A stretch of 64,000 bases of DNA from Gonapodya prolifera JEL478 (lineage: Eukaryota > Monoblepharomycota > Monoblepharidomycetes > Monoblepharidales > Gonapodyaceae), in the NCBI GenBank assembly GCA_001574975.1, contig KQ965832.1, forward strand, positions 119,094 through 183,093, in the 5' to 3' direction. Below are positions 31,000 to 42,943 of the stretch, piece by piece (positions within the stretch are counted from its first letter, which is position 1; each line of letters begins with the position of its first letter). The notes under the pieces were generated by a model, which was not told where the DNA came from, searched no databases, and saw only the letters and a list, made by a program, of their open reading frames with translations. A program made the translations under genes and the position numbers.

Positions 31000-32375
31000 T
31001 CACGACCTCTCAAGGTCACGGTCACGGTCGACGGCAAGTCTCACGCCAAGGTCACGTTCGTCGTCTGAGTCCGGTTGTGGAGAGGACGCAGGCGACAGAG
31101 ATGTGCTATCGGGAGGTGTGTGGACGGGGCGGTCGTGGATGTCACCAAGAACAGGAGAACGACAAGAAACAGCGTCGTCGGCGGTGGTGGTGGTGGGGGC
31201 GGCGAAGGGTGTCGATTCCGTTCCTTCAGCGTTTTCCCCGCCCTGCACCTCGGCGTCCATGTCGACGACGACGGCACCTGCAGCTGGATCCTGGATGGAG
31301 GTGTTGCGGTCGTACAGGTGGGGCTGCGATTGGTGACCGGCATAGCGGTCTCCAGATCCCGGGGGAAGCCATGTCGCCATCCGCAATAAAAACGAGCCAG
31401 AACCACTGCTCAAAGATTGCCAGGGTCGAGTGCCTGCAGAAACGTTCCCTGCCCTGGCCAGGTCCTCCCTATTCTCGGTGGCGGCCCACCCCTCAGATGA
31501 ACTTTGCGGAGTACAATTGTCCACGTTATTTGTCAAATCCCTGCGACAAACGGGACACACGCCCCTCCAACTGACAAGCCAGGCGTCGACGCACTGGGCG
31601 TGGAATACGTGCGTGCAGGGAAGTGCGCGCAGGATCGCCCCCGGGGGTTCGGAGGGTGTCGAGACAGATTGGGCATAGGGGCGTCGATGTGGAAAAGGTG
31701 GTCCGGACGAAGATGTGGGATGATTGTTTGGTTTTGTGGGGACACGGGGCGTGGTGGGGATGGAAGCGGGTGCCGGTTTGGCAAACCGTCAGGAGAAAAA
31801 CGGCACCTGGTGCAACGTCCTTCCACCCGGCACGGTTACCCCGTCGTGGAGATACTGACACGCCCTACGGCCATGCGCACGAGAAGCGAGGGGTCGACAG
31901 TATCGCCGTGGTATAAATCCTGCGTGGGCACCGCTGCCGCCGCTTCGGGCACGCTGGACCAGATGAGCTGGTTATACAGGTCGGGGTTTTGGAGGCGCAG
32001 GGGTGCGAGGATGGCGCGGGCACGCTTTCTGTGTGTGTTTGGATGGAGAGGTCGTGTTTGGGGGGAGGGGTTAGGTGGCGAGATTGATTAGAGATCGTAA
32101 TGTCAATATGCAAAGTCCTCACTCGACGAGGAGTATTCCGCAATCTGCTCCTCGGGGTATTCGGCTCGGTCAGTGCTGTCTCACTTAGGCCTCGGGCTCC
32201 ACTGCACGTCCGTTGTGCGATCGCTGGGACACTCACCAACCACCGCCACATTGTCACAACAAACATGCCGATGATACGGATATCGATGACTGCAGCAAAG
32301 ACACAAATCGCGACGAGGAAGATAAAACGTTGTTGCGGCGACGGGTCTGGCGCGGGGCCGGCGGTGTATTACGGT
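31000..32375 (-). pseudogene. RING-H2 membrane E3 ligase, copy A, broken
   Basis: Paralogue of the two copies that follow. The membrane span (RFIFLVAICVFAAVIDI, near 32290) is kept and ends RWL at the same splice donor as in the others. The Pro-rich region and [12 protein letters not shown] follow, but a one-base insertion in the CCCCCGGGGG run at about 31639 shifts the frame inside the RING. The second half ([11 protein letters not shown] onward, ending at 31000) is read in another frame. The upstream signal-peptide exon is absent; the span exon is instead joined to an ankyrin remnant. Deletion plus frameshift argue for a pseudogene, though the insertion could be a sequencing error in a homopolymer. 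Confidence 0.7.
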
Positions 32376-32465
32376 GATTAGTACGGTGCACCCCTTGCAT
32401 GGAGAATCGCCAGCCCAGCGCGCTCTCGCAGCCGGCCCTGTTTTTCTTTTGTATCCACCAGGCAG

Positions 32466-32669
32466 CCCGTCCTGCACCTTGGCTGTGAGTGTGACTCTCT
32501 TCCTGGCATCCGGACTGGCGCCAGCCTCGATGAGCTTCTTGACATCGACCTCCCTGCCGGATTCCACGGCATCGATCAGCTGTGCGTCGAGAGTGGCGGA
32601 TATTTCGTTCCGGTGTGGTGGAAGAAGAGGGAGAGGCAGCGGGTAATTTGCCAACGACACATATTGCAT
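32466..32669 (-). pseudogene. Ankyrin-repeat remnant A
   Basis: MQYVSLANYPL at 32669 leads into HRNEISATLDAQLIDAVESG and VKKLIEAGASPDARKRVTL, a single ankyrin-type repeat. The same sequence, slightly altered, occurs at 34364-34510 beside copy B. It therefore belongs to the duplicated unit, and looks like the 5' exon of an ankyrin gene whose remainder is lost. Confidence 0.5.
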
Positions 32670-32884
32670 TTCGGGTTTCGTAGATCTCAATTGTTAGGCA
32701 TTGCTTGATGCATTAACATTGGCACAAACATATACAATACATAAACATCACAATAACTCATGTAAAAGCTGATCACGAAGTTGTTCTAGCCACGAGCGTC
32801 CGTGCTTTCGCGCTCCCGTCGCTCCCGTCGGGCCGCCCCTCCCCACATGTCCATCTCACCGTCAAGCCGAGCTGGGTGCCGCAA

Positions 32885-34091
32885 TCACGCCCTTGCAAGG
32901 TCCAGGTCAACGGACTGCGTCACTCCGACGTCTCGTTCCTCAACACCTGCAACGATGTCCAGCACGACGTCGGCTGCAGGTGGGGGGCCGGTGGTCGTGG
33001 CGTGGTCGGTTGTCGGAACCATCTCCGGAGATTGGCCAGACGTGGGCGTGGGACTGGAGGTGTGGTCCCCTCGGCTGGGCAACCACGATGTCAACCGCGA
33101 AAGGACCAAACTTGACACTCCACTGACATCCTGCGCGTGTCCCATCCTCGCAATCTCCGCACCGTCCACCCCGTCCTGCACATCGACGTCGTCCTGCTCC
33201 TTTGTCAAATCCCGCCTACACACTGGACACACCCCTCTCCACCCGACCAGCCAGGCGTCCACGCACTGCGCGTGGAACACGTGCGAGCAGTAAAGTGTCC
33301 GGAGAATGGCACCCGGTGTGCGTAGCGTGTCGAGACAGATGGGGCATAGCGGGGTGGATGTGGTGCAAGTGGTGAGGACTGAGACATGGGAGGATTGTTT
33401 CACGGTGGCGGGGACTCGGGGCGCCGCGGAGATCGGATCCGGTTTTGAGACGTGGCAGAACGGCCATGAGAAGAAGGGCACCCTGTGCAGCGTGGATGCA
33501 CCAGGCACCGCGCCCCCTGTCGTTAAGATACTGACGCGCCTCGCGGTCATCCGCGCAAGGGAGGAGGGGTCGACCGTGGCGCCGTGGTAAATGTCCCGAA
33601 TGGGTGCTGTCGGCACCGCCGCTGGAATGCTGGACCAGGGAACGGCGGGAGGCGGTGACAGACCACTGGACCAGATGAGCTGATTGTACAGGTCAGGGTT
33701 TTGGAGACGTAGGGGCGCGAGGATGGCGCGGGCGCGCTTTGGAAAGGGGTAGGGTGGCGGCGGGGCAAGATTTAACCGTGGCATCGAATGCACCTCGCCA
33801 GGTATCCGCTTCAATACTCACCAACCACCGACGAACTGTCACAACAAACATGCTAATGAAGCCCGTCCCGATGACTCCGCCAAAGACACACATTGCGACG
33901 ATCAAGACCATCTGTTGTTGCGGCGATTGGTCTGCCGTAGGGCCGGGGGTGTATTGGTAAGCGTCTGCGTTGGTTGGTAGGTGGGTAAGCGGGAGCGCCG
34001 GATAGACAAAGGCGAATACAAACAGTGCGATGGCGCAGGAGTGGATGTGGATGTTATCGTTGCAGCGGATGAGTAATATCCCGCGTACCAT
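32885..34091 (-). CDS. RING-H2 membrane E3 ubiquitin ligase, copy B
   Basis: Two exons, 34091-33822 and 33736-32885, giving 373 residues. The ATG at 34091 opens a signal-anchor (CAIALFVFAFVYPALPL); a luminal segment ending PTADQSPQQQ precedes a membrane span (MVLIVAMCVFGGVIGTGFISMFVV) with VRRWL at the splice site. A cytoplasmic stretch contains [27 protein letters not shown] and [10 protein letters not shown], all conserved in the copies. The RING-H2 is [31 protein letters not shown] and CPVCRRDL, all eight ligands present. A Ser/Thr-rich tail follows. This layout is that of membrane-bound ligases working at endosomes, vacuole or ER; location is inferred. Confidence 0.8.
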
Positions 34092-34231
34092 GGGGCGTCC
34101 ATCGCGTGGAAGCAAAAGAAGCGAAAGTGGCCGAGGGGGGTGAGGGGGAATTGCGGGAGGACGGAGAAGAAAGCGAGCGGGGGAGATAAGACTGCCGGAT
34201 CAGATTGGCGCCGGTCTCCTAATGTGAGTTT

Positions 34232-34510
34232 TTACAAAGAATAGGATACCGCGGGTGTACGGTTGATACGACGCACGTCACTCCTCAGGGTCAAGGGTAG
34301 TGCAAGGGTGCGCACAGTTTTATCGCACGATCTTATCTCCTTCCATTTTCTGAACCCCACAAGCAGTCCGTTGTCCACCTTTGCCGGCAGCGCGGCTGTT
34401 TTTCTTGCGTCCGGATCCGCCCCGGCCTCGATCAGCGGATGCGCCTCGACCTCGCTGCCACCTTCCAAGGCGTCCAGAGTGGCGGATATTTCGTTCCGGT
34501 GTACCGGCAT
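34232..34510 (-). pseudogene. Ankyrin-repeat remnant B
   Basis: MPVHRNEISATLDALEGGSE with LIEAGADPDARKTAALPAKV, closely matching remnant A but four or more residues shorter in the first helix. No continuation with further ankyrin repeats is seen. It lies just upstream of RING copy B, as remnant A lies upstream of copy A. Confidence 0.5.
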
Positions 34511-34944
34511 GTAGTAACAATTAGCTGTGACTGGAAGAGTTTATGCAGAAGATGAAGCAAAAGAGGAAACCCGATCTCCATCAACGTCTTCGTGGGGTGA
34601 ATTGTTTGGACCCGGAGCGTGCTTTTTAATTCTCGCACGCTGTATTATGGACGTCATTTGCTGGGTACTGCTTGATGTACTGACATTAAACACTGCACTA
34701 TTTACAGATATCATCAACATCACAATAACTGACAAAACTTTTTCAAGAAGATCTACATAGTTCCATAAACGGACGTCCATGTGTACGCGTTCACTCCCAT
34801 CTCTCCCGCTGGATTACAATCTCACCGCCGCTGCACATTACATCCCCGTATTGTTCGCGCCACATTTCACGGCCTCGCAAGGTCCCGGTCCACCGAAAGT
34901 CTCACTCCGAGGTCACGTTCGTCCGCACCAGAGTTAGAGTCCGG

Positions 34945-36431
34945 TTATGGTTGTAGAGAGTATGAAGGCGGGGAGGATCTGTCGGCGGGAGGTGCCTGTG
35001 GGGGGAACTGGTCATCGTCATTGTTGGTGGAGGCAAGGGGTGCCGATTCCGTTCCGTCTGCGGCCTCGCCGCTCTGCATCTCGGCATCAATATCCACGAC
35101 GATGTCGTCTACAGATGGAGGGTGGGTGGTGGCGTCGCTGCCGTTTGTCTGCATCATCTCCGAGGGTTGGACGTGAGCAGTCCTGGAGACATGGGCTCCT
35201 CGGCGGAGAAACCAGGATGCGACCCGCGAAAAAGACGCGGCAGCACCACCGCTGACATTCCCCGAGCGTCCCGTCCCCGATCTCGCAATCTCCCCCCCAT
35301 CCACATCAACATCATCCTTTGTCAAATCCCTTCGACACACGGGACACACACCCCGCCACCCCACAAGCCAGGCGTCCACGCACTGGGCGTGGAACACGTG
35401 CATGCAGGGAAGAGTGCGCAGGATTGCGCCTGGGGTGCGGAGAGTGTCGAGACAGATTGGGCATAGGGGAGTGGAGGTTGAGAGTGTGGTGAGGACGGAG
35501 ATGTGGGATGATTGTTTGGTGGTTGTGGGGATCCGGGGGGCGGTGGGGATGGGAGATGCTTTGGAGAGGAAGGAGAACGCCGGCAAGGAGAAGAACGGAA
35601 CCCTGTGGAGCGTGGAGGCACCCGGCATAGTCCCACCCGTCGTGGAGATCGTGACACGTCCCGCAGCCATGCGCGCGAGTGACGAAGGGTCGACTGTGGC
35701 GCCATGGTACCTGTCCATGGGTACCTGCGCGCGCGCCGCCGCCGCCGCGCCTGGGATGTTGGACCAGGGATCGGTGGCGTGGGTTCCAGTGCGAGACAAG
35801 GTGCCGGACCAGATGAGGCGGCTGTAGAGCTCGGGGTTTTGGAGACGGAGAGGTGCGAGGATGGCGCGGGCGCGCTTTAGGTGTGGTGGTTGTGGTGTCA
35901 GGAGTTCGTGTAGTGTGGAAACTGGAAATGGAAGGCAGGAGGACTCACCAACCACCGTCTGACTGTGACGACGAACATGGTGATGATGCCGGACGCGATG
36001 GCTGCGATGAAAATGCCCATTGCGAGGAGGAAGAAGAAACGTTCCTGCGGCGATGGGTCTGGTGCGGTGCCGGTGGTGTATTGGTATGGGACTGTGTTTA
36101 TGGGGTGAGTGGGGTGTGTCAACAGGCGGACGGGGTGTAGGCAATTAGTGATTGTGTACGTACAGTGGGATGGAGCGGCCGGGGTTGACGTTGAAGTTGC
36201 GGATGCTGACACTGTGGATGAGTCATACGACCCGTCCAGCGCGTCAATCAGCGCGAGTGGCACGGCCATTGATGCTGGGGTTGGTGCAGCGAGTGCGCGG
36301 GGAGGGAGAGGAAGGAGAAAAGCGACCGTCGGAAGCAAAAGAAGCAGAAATGGCCGAGCGGAGGGATTCGCCGGGCGAGAGCGCGAGGACGGGGAAGGGA
36401 GCGGGAGAAGAGCGGGGCGATGGAGGAGCAT
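34945..36431 (-). CDS. RING-H2 membrane E3 ubiquitin ligase, copy C
   Basis: Three exons, 36431-36164, 36091-35949 and 35874-34945, giving about 446 residues. The N-terminus has a signal peptide ([21 protein letters not shown]). A Ser/Thr-rich luminal part leads to [16 protein letters not shown] and the membrane span ([24 protein letters not shown]), then VRRWL. The cytoplasmic part keeps [26 protein letters not shown] and [10 protein letters not shown]. The RING-H2 ([39 protein letters not shown]) is complete. It is the longest and best-preserved member of the tandem trio and shares its second intron site with copies A and B. The intron at 36163-36092 has no stop in frame, so a retained form is possible. 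Confidence 0.82.
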
Positions 36432-37032
36432 TACAGGGGAAAGGAGAGAGAGTGGCGATTAAAAGGAGACGGGATTTGATTTGCGCCGGACTCCTAATGT
36501 AAGTTTAGACAAAGGAAAAGGACGGGCCGGATGTTTCGTTGACACGCCACTCAGCACTTCCCCAGGGTGGGAAGTTAGGATGCTTCAAGGGTCTGCGCGT
36601 GAACCGTCTTCTGCCGCGCGATCTCATCTGCCTTGTTTCTGAGGGCAAGTAATCAGGTGCTTAACGGGGCGAAGCTCATAGCGATGGGCGTGGTTTATGT
36701 TACGGCCCCCAAAATACTGCGTGTCCGCATGCTAAAGCTATGAGCGACACGTGTCCCACTGTCGTACAAACTTCCAAATGCTGACGGGGGCTTCTCAAAA
36801 AACTGAACAAGTCTGGCAGGCATCGCATTGTAAGAGAAGTAAAACACCATTTTGAACCCTCATCTGATTCTTACGGTGTGGGATATTTCCATCGAATTGG
36901 CACTAACAGTACCTTTCGCCTACAAGAAAAGGAGTGCTAGCGCTTGGAAGGCTGATAGCGCTACATCAATGTTGACCCTCAGTACAAATGCCACCTGTGA
37001 ACTACACCGTGCTCAACCACTCCTATCTGATT
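36432..37032. other. Spacer, no supported gene
   Basis: About 600 bp. The 36500-36640 part resembles the sequence upstream of RING copy B (both have GCGCCGGNCTCCTAATGTNAG), so it is the flank of the duplicated unit without the ankyrin piece. Confidence 0.4.
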
Positions 37033-37500
37033 GCCGGCATCGCATCGAAGAGTGCAGTCCGGGCCCAATCACTCAGCGGACCAATCTCCACAGCTTGCCC
37101 TTCGCTCGACATTGCAAACGCCTCAAGGACAGAGCAATCATCAGAAATCTCGATAACTTTGGGGTCCTACTCTCGCAGACAGTCATTTTCAAGCAAAAGG
37201 AAGGCCAGATGCCGGTCATACTGGAATGACGTCACGGAACTTACCCCTTTCAAATCATCTGCGACCGCAACATCATCATTCACGTCGGCAGGCATGCCAC
37301 GAAAAAATCCAGAGCGCTGTACGAGGTCCATGCGCCGCACCAGCAATTGTCGTGGTGCCAGGTTGGGAGGCACTGGTGGACCGGCCACGACTGTTCCTTG
37401 CGCTTGGATGGCCGATGATGCAGTCGATCTCGACTTGATAGGTGGCTTTTGGCGTAGTTTGGATCATGGCGTGGTGCACGTTGCCTGATAGCATCTTCGA
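37033..37500 (-). pseudogene. Possible decayed gene of unknown type
   Basis: One minus-strand frame reads with coding character from about 37470 (KPPIKSRSTASSAIQAQGTV, then PPVPPNLAPRQLLVRRMDLV) to 37033 (ALFDAMPAIR), broken only by a TAG at about 37167 between DCLRE and DPKVIEISDD. The residues after the stop (LEAFAMSSEGQAVEIGPLSD) look protein-like. No domain recognised and no start codon fixed. It may be a pseudogene or a gene with a short intron at the stop. Confidence 0.3.
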
Positions 37501-37710
37501 ATGCAATTAAATTATTCTATGGGATTCGACCTCAGAATTACCACTGCTCGTTTGGGAGAATGAAACCTAGCAGGATTATGCAGTAGAGTCGATACAATCT
37601 TCAGCCATTCCAGGAGTCACAGAGGCAAAACTTTGTTGCGGCACTTCAAATTACTGCGCTACTGACATTTCTATCATCGAACACAGTCCAGAACTAAGGA
37701 GCTGCACGCA

Positions 37711-40673
37711 TCACTCCCCACGTCCACGTCGAGCCGCCGACGGCGGAGCAAGCCCCCTCCGCTCCTCCAACTTAATAACCTCGGACGGAATCAGCGGCAC
37801 CACATCCGAAAACACCCCGCTGCGCATATTCCGGTCCCATACTGGTCCTCTCACATCACTCGATACGCCGTTTGGCCGGGAAGACGTGCTCGGCGGAGGT
37901 TGCAGCGAGACAGACCGGGGAGCGATCTGAGAAGATGCGCCGGGAGGGTGGAATTGGAGGAACGCGGGATTGACGTTGTGGAGGTTAAGGATGTTGACCG
38001 GTCTGAGGTGGTTGAGAAGGTTTTCAGTATTTCTTGTTACGGTCGAATAAACGCAAGATCTAAACACTCACAAAAACCCGTACTGCCCCGTGGCCATCTA
38101 AAACCCATCGCACGTATTAATTCCTCGCGATAGCTGTAAAACATGCCGAACAAGCAACTCACATTCGTACCCGTTGCCCACCCATCCTTGAACACCATCG
38201 CCAGAGCGATCAAGTTTCCAGGAGAGACCCACATCTCATCCTCAGTGGTGGGTGTGTACTGTACGGGACGACGGGAAAGCATGTTCATCTCTGATCCGCA
38301 CACTGCAACCTGATCAGAGGTTCAGAAAGAACATACAGGCACAACACCGACTAACGGCTCCCTCGGGTACGGCACGCTCGGAATTCCTAAGGTCGGGTCG
38401 ATGTTACACAAGCTGGCGGCGTAGTTGTAGAACCACTTCGAAATCGCAGACAGGCGCGAAGACCGAAGGCGGGACACATCACCTCCAACACGGCCAAAAA
38501 AAAACACAGAAAGCTGAGCTTACGTGGTTCTCAATCTGTTCACCGCTCTCTTCCATCCCATTCTGCACCGGAGCCCCACTTGACCCGACACTCAGATCGT
38601 TTGCCGACTCTGTACTCGGTGGCACATCCGGCAAGACGAATCCGCGCTGCCTAGATCCCGATCCCGACCCCGATACCGCACTGTGTCCCGTCACGCGGCT
38701 TGATGTTGACTGCGAGGCGATCATCGTCGTGGCGGATATCTGAGCGCTTGGAGGAGGCGGCGTCAACTTTTGCGACTGCTGCAGTTTCCGAGACGTCGAT
38801 GCGTCGCCGCGGGGTGATGAAAGCGTCTTGTTGGAGCCGAGAGAGGGTAGCGACGGTGGTGGTAGTGACTGCGCCGACTGTGACGGTGGAAGTGCGGCGG
38901 TTGTGGAGTAGGAGGGCGGTGGTGGGGATTTGGGGTTCTCAGGGCGATTCATAGATGTCATTTTTGTGGGTTTGAAGTCCTGCTTGCTTGACTTTTTGCC
39001 CCTGGAAAAAGAGACAGCACACGTCAACAACCGGCAGCCGCCCCGACAGCACCCCCAGCACCAACTCACCGCCACCGCACCGCCATAACCACCGCAACAA
39101 TACCAATCAAAAGTACCGCCCCACCACCCGCCACGCCTCCAATCACCCCAACGCTCACCCCGCCGCCTGATCCTGATCCTGCACCCGCTCCCTCACCCGC
39201 CGCCCGTACCGCGACGGGAATCCCCACAATATCAGTCGCGCCCGCACCACCTCCCCCCGTCGTCGTGGCGCCGGCCCCACCGCCCAGCGCGCCGGGGTCT
39301 TGCACCTGCACCTGCACGACACAACACCCTCCAGCACTCGCACACATGACCGTGCCCGGAGCGCAGGCGCACACGCCCGCGATGCACCAGTAGCCTGACA
39401 TGCATTGTGAGGTGAGCGTGCATGTGGTGCCCGCGGCCGAGCCTTCGGTGTTGGAGGAGGCGGGTGGGGGTGGGGGTGGGCCGGGGGGTGGTGTGGGAGT
39501 GTCGGAGGAGGTTGGGGAGGTTGGGGAGGAAGGCGATGCGGGGGATGCAGAGACGCCGGGCGGNGGGGCTGGAGGGAGATGTGAGGAGGTTCGAGTGTGT
39601 GAGCTGGGACGGTTTTCAAGGGAAACTCACGGGGAAGTGGGGCTACGGCTGGTGGTGGCGGTGGTACCCCAGGTGGTGGGGGAACGGCGGGAGGTGGGGG
39701 AGCTAAGAGGCAAGCGAATGAGCAAACAAAACTTAAATGTAGTTCAAGGCCCGTGATTCATGGGGACAAACCTACGTGGAGGTGGAGGTGGAGCTGCAAA
39801 GAGCAAGCTCGGTTTGTTTCACAATAGTCAAGATCAAGTGGTTCCACGTCTCGCAACACTTACGGGGAGGTGGCGGTGGCGGAGGCGGTGGAGGAGGTGT
39901 CGCACTCACGCACGCCAGGCTGTTCGCGTTCCAGGTCAGGCCCGAGTTGCACACGCAGCCGTACGTCGTATCCCAACTTTGTCGTATCCGGCACAAAACA
40001 AGGGAAGGTCAGCACACGCGGCTACAAAGAAGCAGCAGCCACCGTGCCCAATCCCCGTGTAATGAAACCAAACGTACTATGAATTAGGCGAGCAACACTG
40101 CCCGCTCTTCCCCACCGCGGTCCACCCAGACCTGCACACGCATTGACTGACCGAGTTTGGGATCGTGCCCCAGGGGCAGTCGGAGGGTGTTGCGCCGTAG
40201 CATCTTTTGTGCGGGAGGGAGTGGGGAGGGACGTGTCGGTGGGAATGGAGAGGGAGGAAAAACGGAGGGGAGAATTCGGAACTCACGTGGCGTATCCCGC
40301 ATTCCACGACGTTCCCGCGTTACACACGCATCCTGCAGTCGTGTCCCAGCTGCATCGCGTACGATTATTCTGTATCAGCAGGTGGGCAAGGTGTCGGACG
40401 AGTGAGGAGTCGACTCACTAGGAGTTTGGCGAGCAGCACTGTCCCGATGACCCAGCCGGGTGGTATCCCGTGATGCACTTGCAGCCACCGGCGCCGTCGT
40501 CGAGCGTTCCCCACGGACACGCTGCCTGGCCGGACGGAGCGATTACAAGGAGAGTTGGTCAGGTGGCAGGTGAGGAGGGGCGCGGAAGGGTGCAAGTCAC
40601 AGACCTGGACACTGGCCACGGCTGCGACGAGAAGGATGGCGCACACGCACAGCGCGGCGGATGGACGAGCCAT
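37711..40673 (-). CDS. Cys-rich single-pass membrane protein with cytoplasmic SH3 domain (third paralogue)
   Basis: Starts ATG at 40673 with a signal peptide (MARPSAALCVCAILLVAAVA). Ectodomain exons alternate CPWGT..CCSPNS modules (about 40525-40419 and 40220-40080) with WDTT.GCVCN.G..WN modules (40349 down; about 39985 down), then long Pro runs and a last Cys group (YWCIAGVCACAPGT). The span is about GGVAGGGAVLLIGIVAVVMAV at 39070-39140. The cytoplasmic tail (about 39000-38525) is Ser/Pro-rich. Then come KWFYNYAA, the SH3 (VYTPTTEDEMWVSPGN, FKDGWATGTN, PVNILNL) and a C-terminus with DVRGPVWDRNMRSGVFSD ending at 37711. Exon order and these motifs match the plus-strand gene at 4496-6764. An N lies at 39564. 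Ten or more introns; not all fixed. Confidence 0.78.
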
Positions 40674-41225
40674 GCGGACGCGCAGGTGGTTAGGAGAGGA
40701 AGAGTGAGACGGAGGCAGGGAAAGATCGAGCGGGGCCGAACTGTTCGTGATTAGGAGCCAAGGCCGCACTGAATAAGGGTCAGGGACAGCGACCAGTATT
40801 TGTAGTGAAACTACGCAGCCTGGGAAACGAGAGACGACCTGCACTACATGACTGTGAGTGCATTACGATGCAGTCGAGGGGCAGGGGGGGCAGGGCATTC
40901 CTCGGCATGAGTGCAGCAGTTCCATAACATCCCTTTTCGTAGCATAGTATGGACAATTAATTGCCTGAACAGGGTAGTTCCGAATGAACTCTCATCACCC
41001 TTCCATAGTACGCGACTTGCGAGAAAGACACGGTTACCGCCCCTACCTGCTCCGTTTCGACTGATGAAGCCACCACTCATGATCAAACGGCTTCGATCAC
41101 TTCCCAGAGCCATTTCATCTTCCTCGAAAACGCTGACTGCTAACGCTCATTATCTGACGCCTCCATGAATTTCATTGGCGGGGGGACGGGACGTAGTTGT
41201 AGTGTTTCTTTGGCGATGCGCTGAA
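40674..41225. other. Spacer, no supported gene
   Basis: About 550 bp upstream of the SH3 membrane gene. Presumably its promoter; no clear TATA box. No ORF with coding character. Confidence 0.4.
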
Positions 41226-41929
41226 TCACGAATGATGGAGTGTATTTGCGGTTGCGAGGACGTCTTCGGAGTGAAGGATGTTATCAAGCAGTTCGTTGTT
41301 TCTCCGCTCGGCGGGTGAGATGCACTCGGGCACGATAGGAGGACGATCAGTAATGGGAACGATGGGGCCTGCGGGAGTTTCCCCTATGGGAATGAGTGCT
41401 GGGAGAACGGGTTCGGTTGTCAAGGCGGTTTGGAAAATGAACGGCAGGCGGAGCAGCAGCAGCAGCAGGAGCGGCAGGGGCAGCAGGAGCAGCAAGAGCA
41501 GCAGGCGCGGCTACAGCAGGAACCAGCAGCTGTCTTATCTGGTCGCGGATGGAGTCAGTCTTACCCGAGACGGGGAGTTTTGGCTGGGAACCAGAGGAGT
41601 TGTAGCGACGGGCGTACGCAATTAGCAACCTTGCGCAATGATGTATTAATGTCAGCAGGTACTAGAAGAGCCTTCAGTTGCTCGAGGGTTAGAGGCCCGT
41701 CCTCGACGTCAGGTGCAGGTGCGGGCGCGGCGAGAAGAACGACTAGTTGAGCACAAAGTTCGCGTAAGGTACCCTCGACAGCGAGTTTGTCGGCAGGGTT
41801 TGACTTATTGTAGCGCCTGCAAAGTTTGATAACCGAGCTACAGGTCAGCTCAGCTAAGTCTTCAGCGGATATTTCAGCACGAAGTTCAGCAAAGGTGAGA
41901 GGTTCATTCAGATTGCGCGCTGGTGGCAT
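41226..41929 (-). pseudogene. Hypothetical protein with two similar helical repeats, frame broken
   Basis: From ATG at 41929 (MPPARNLNEPLTFAELRAEI) the protein contains VIKLCRRYNKSNPADKLAVE and later LIAYARRYNSSGSQPKLPVS, two versions of one ~35-residue unit that recalls short SAP-like helical domains. A single extra G at about 41630 separates their frames. An Ala/Pro or Leu-coding CAG/CTG microsatellite (about 41450-41515) follows, and the likely downstream frame ends at 41226 (ERRNNELLDNILHSEDVLAT). The shift positions suggest replication slippage or sequence error. No function can be assigned. Confidence 0.35.
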
Positions 41930-42943
41930 GAGATAAATGACCGAGGGCTAAGCCTGTACGTCAAGAAGCAGCAAAAGAGATGTGATGAGGACCACAATCG
42001 ATATAGAAGAGTTGGACGCAGAATGTGATGGAGCAGATGAGGAAGAGAGAAGCACTGCTTCTTTAAGCAGATGGGAGCTTTGGTCGCCGAAGAAAACCTG
42101 CCGAGAGGCATTATTCTTTCGGTGCGCAATGTGATGAAACAGGGGCGGTTCTGCCGGGTATTAGCCTTTGCTCCGATGTCGCCGCGCCACCCGAACATGT
42201 TACCCTCACAGGAAACTTAGTTTCAAGTTTATGGCTTCTGAATGTATCCATAGTTTGAAAGATCCAACATTTTTTTGAAGTTTACAAGTCAAGAGCATGG
42301 CCACTTGCTGATGCGAAACCTCGGTGCAATTCCATTTCAAGACGCTACCAGTCAGCGCACACAACTTGAAATTGCTGGTATCGCGTGTGGACCCCGAACA
42401 GCGCTCGCGGTTTTAATTGATATGTTCCCTGACGTCAAAGACGTCGAAGGAGAGGATTTCAAATGGGTGAGCGTGACATGACGTCAGTCCAGCATTGCTA
42501 CCACGCTCAACAAATGACAGTTCTGTAGGCGAATGTACTTTTGAGTGCGTGGGTAACCAACATGGCTGTACAAAATACCGGCACTTATTTGTACTGGCGT
42601 ACTTACGACATGTGACTCTTTGCTAAATGTAAGAGTGCCGCTCGCCTATGTCGAGAACAGCAAGGCGGCGCCAAAAATGGACTAATCTCATTTCGTGCAT
42701 TGGGATTGTTTGACAGGGCTACACACATCGTAATGACACTGCTGGGAACACTTCACTACATTATGCTACCGCATGGTTACTAATGCCACATGTTTAAAAC
42801 GATTAATTTCGTTTATCGAGTATGAGATTGGCCAAAACTTTGTCCGCTAAAGGGATTGATCCACTTTAAAGAGATTGATTTCATGCTGGGGGAAATGCTC
42901 GGTACCCTGAACAATGGTGCTCGCCAATATCGTACAAGGAACG
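41930..42943. other. Spacer, no supported gene
   Basis: About 1 kb. A 68-codon plus-strand ORF (42275-42481) has no motif. Moderately AT-rich; nothing else seen. Confidence 0.4.

Noticed and set aside
31075-31389. Gly-rich plus-strand ORF
   Set aside because: Antisense of the low-complexity tail of RING copy A; homopolymeric composition only.
39776-40473. Several overlapping plus-strand ORFs
   Set aside because: They oppose the Cys-rich exons of the minus-strand SH3 membrane gene, which match the 4.5-kb paralogue in order and sequence.
41450-41515. CAG-type run as a possible CRISPR-like or satellite array
   Set aside because: It is a simple trinucleotide microsatellite with no spacers.
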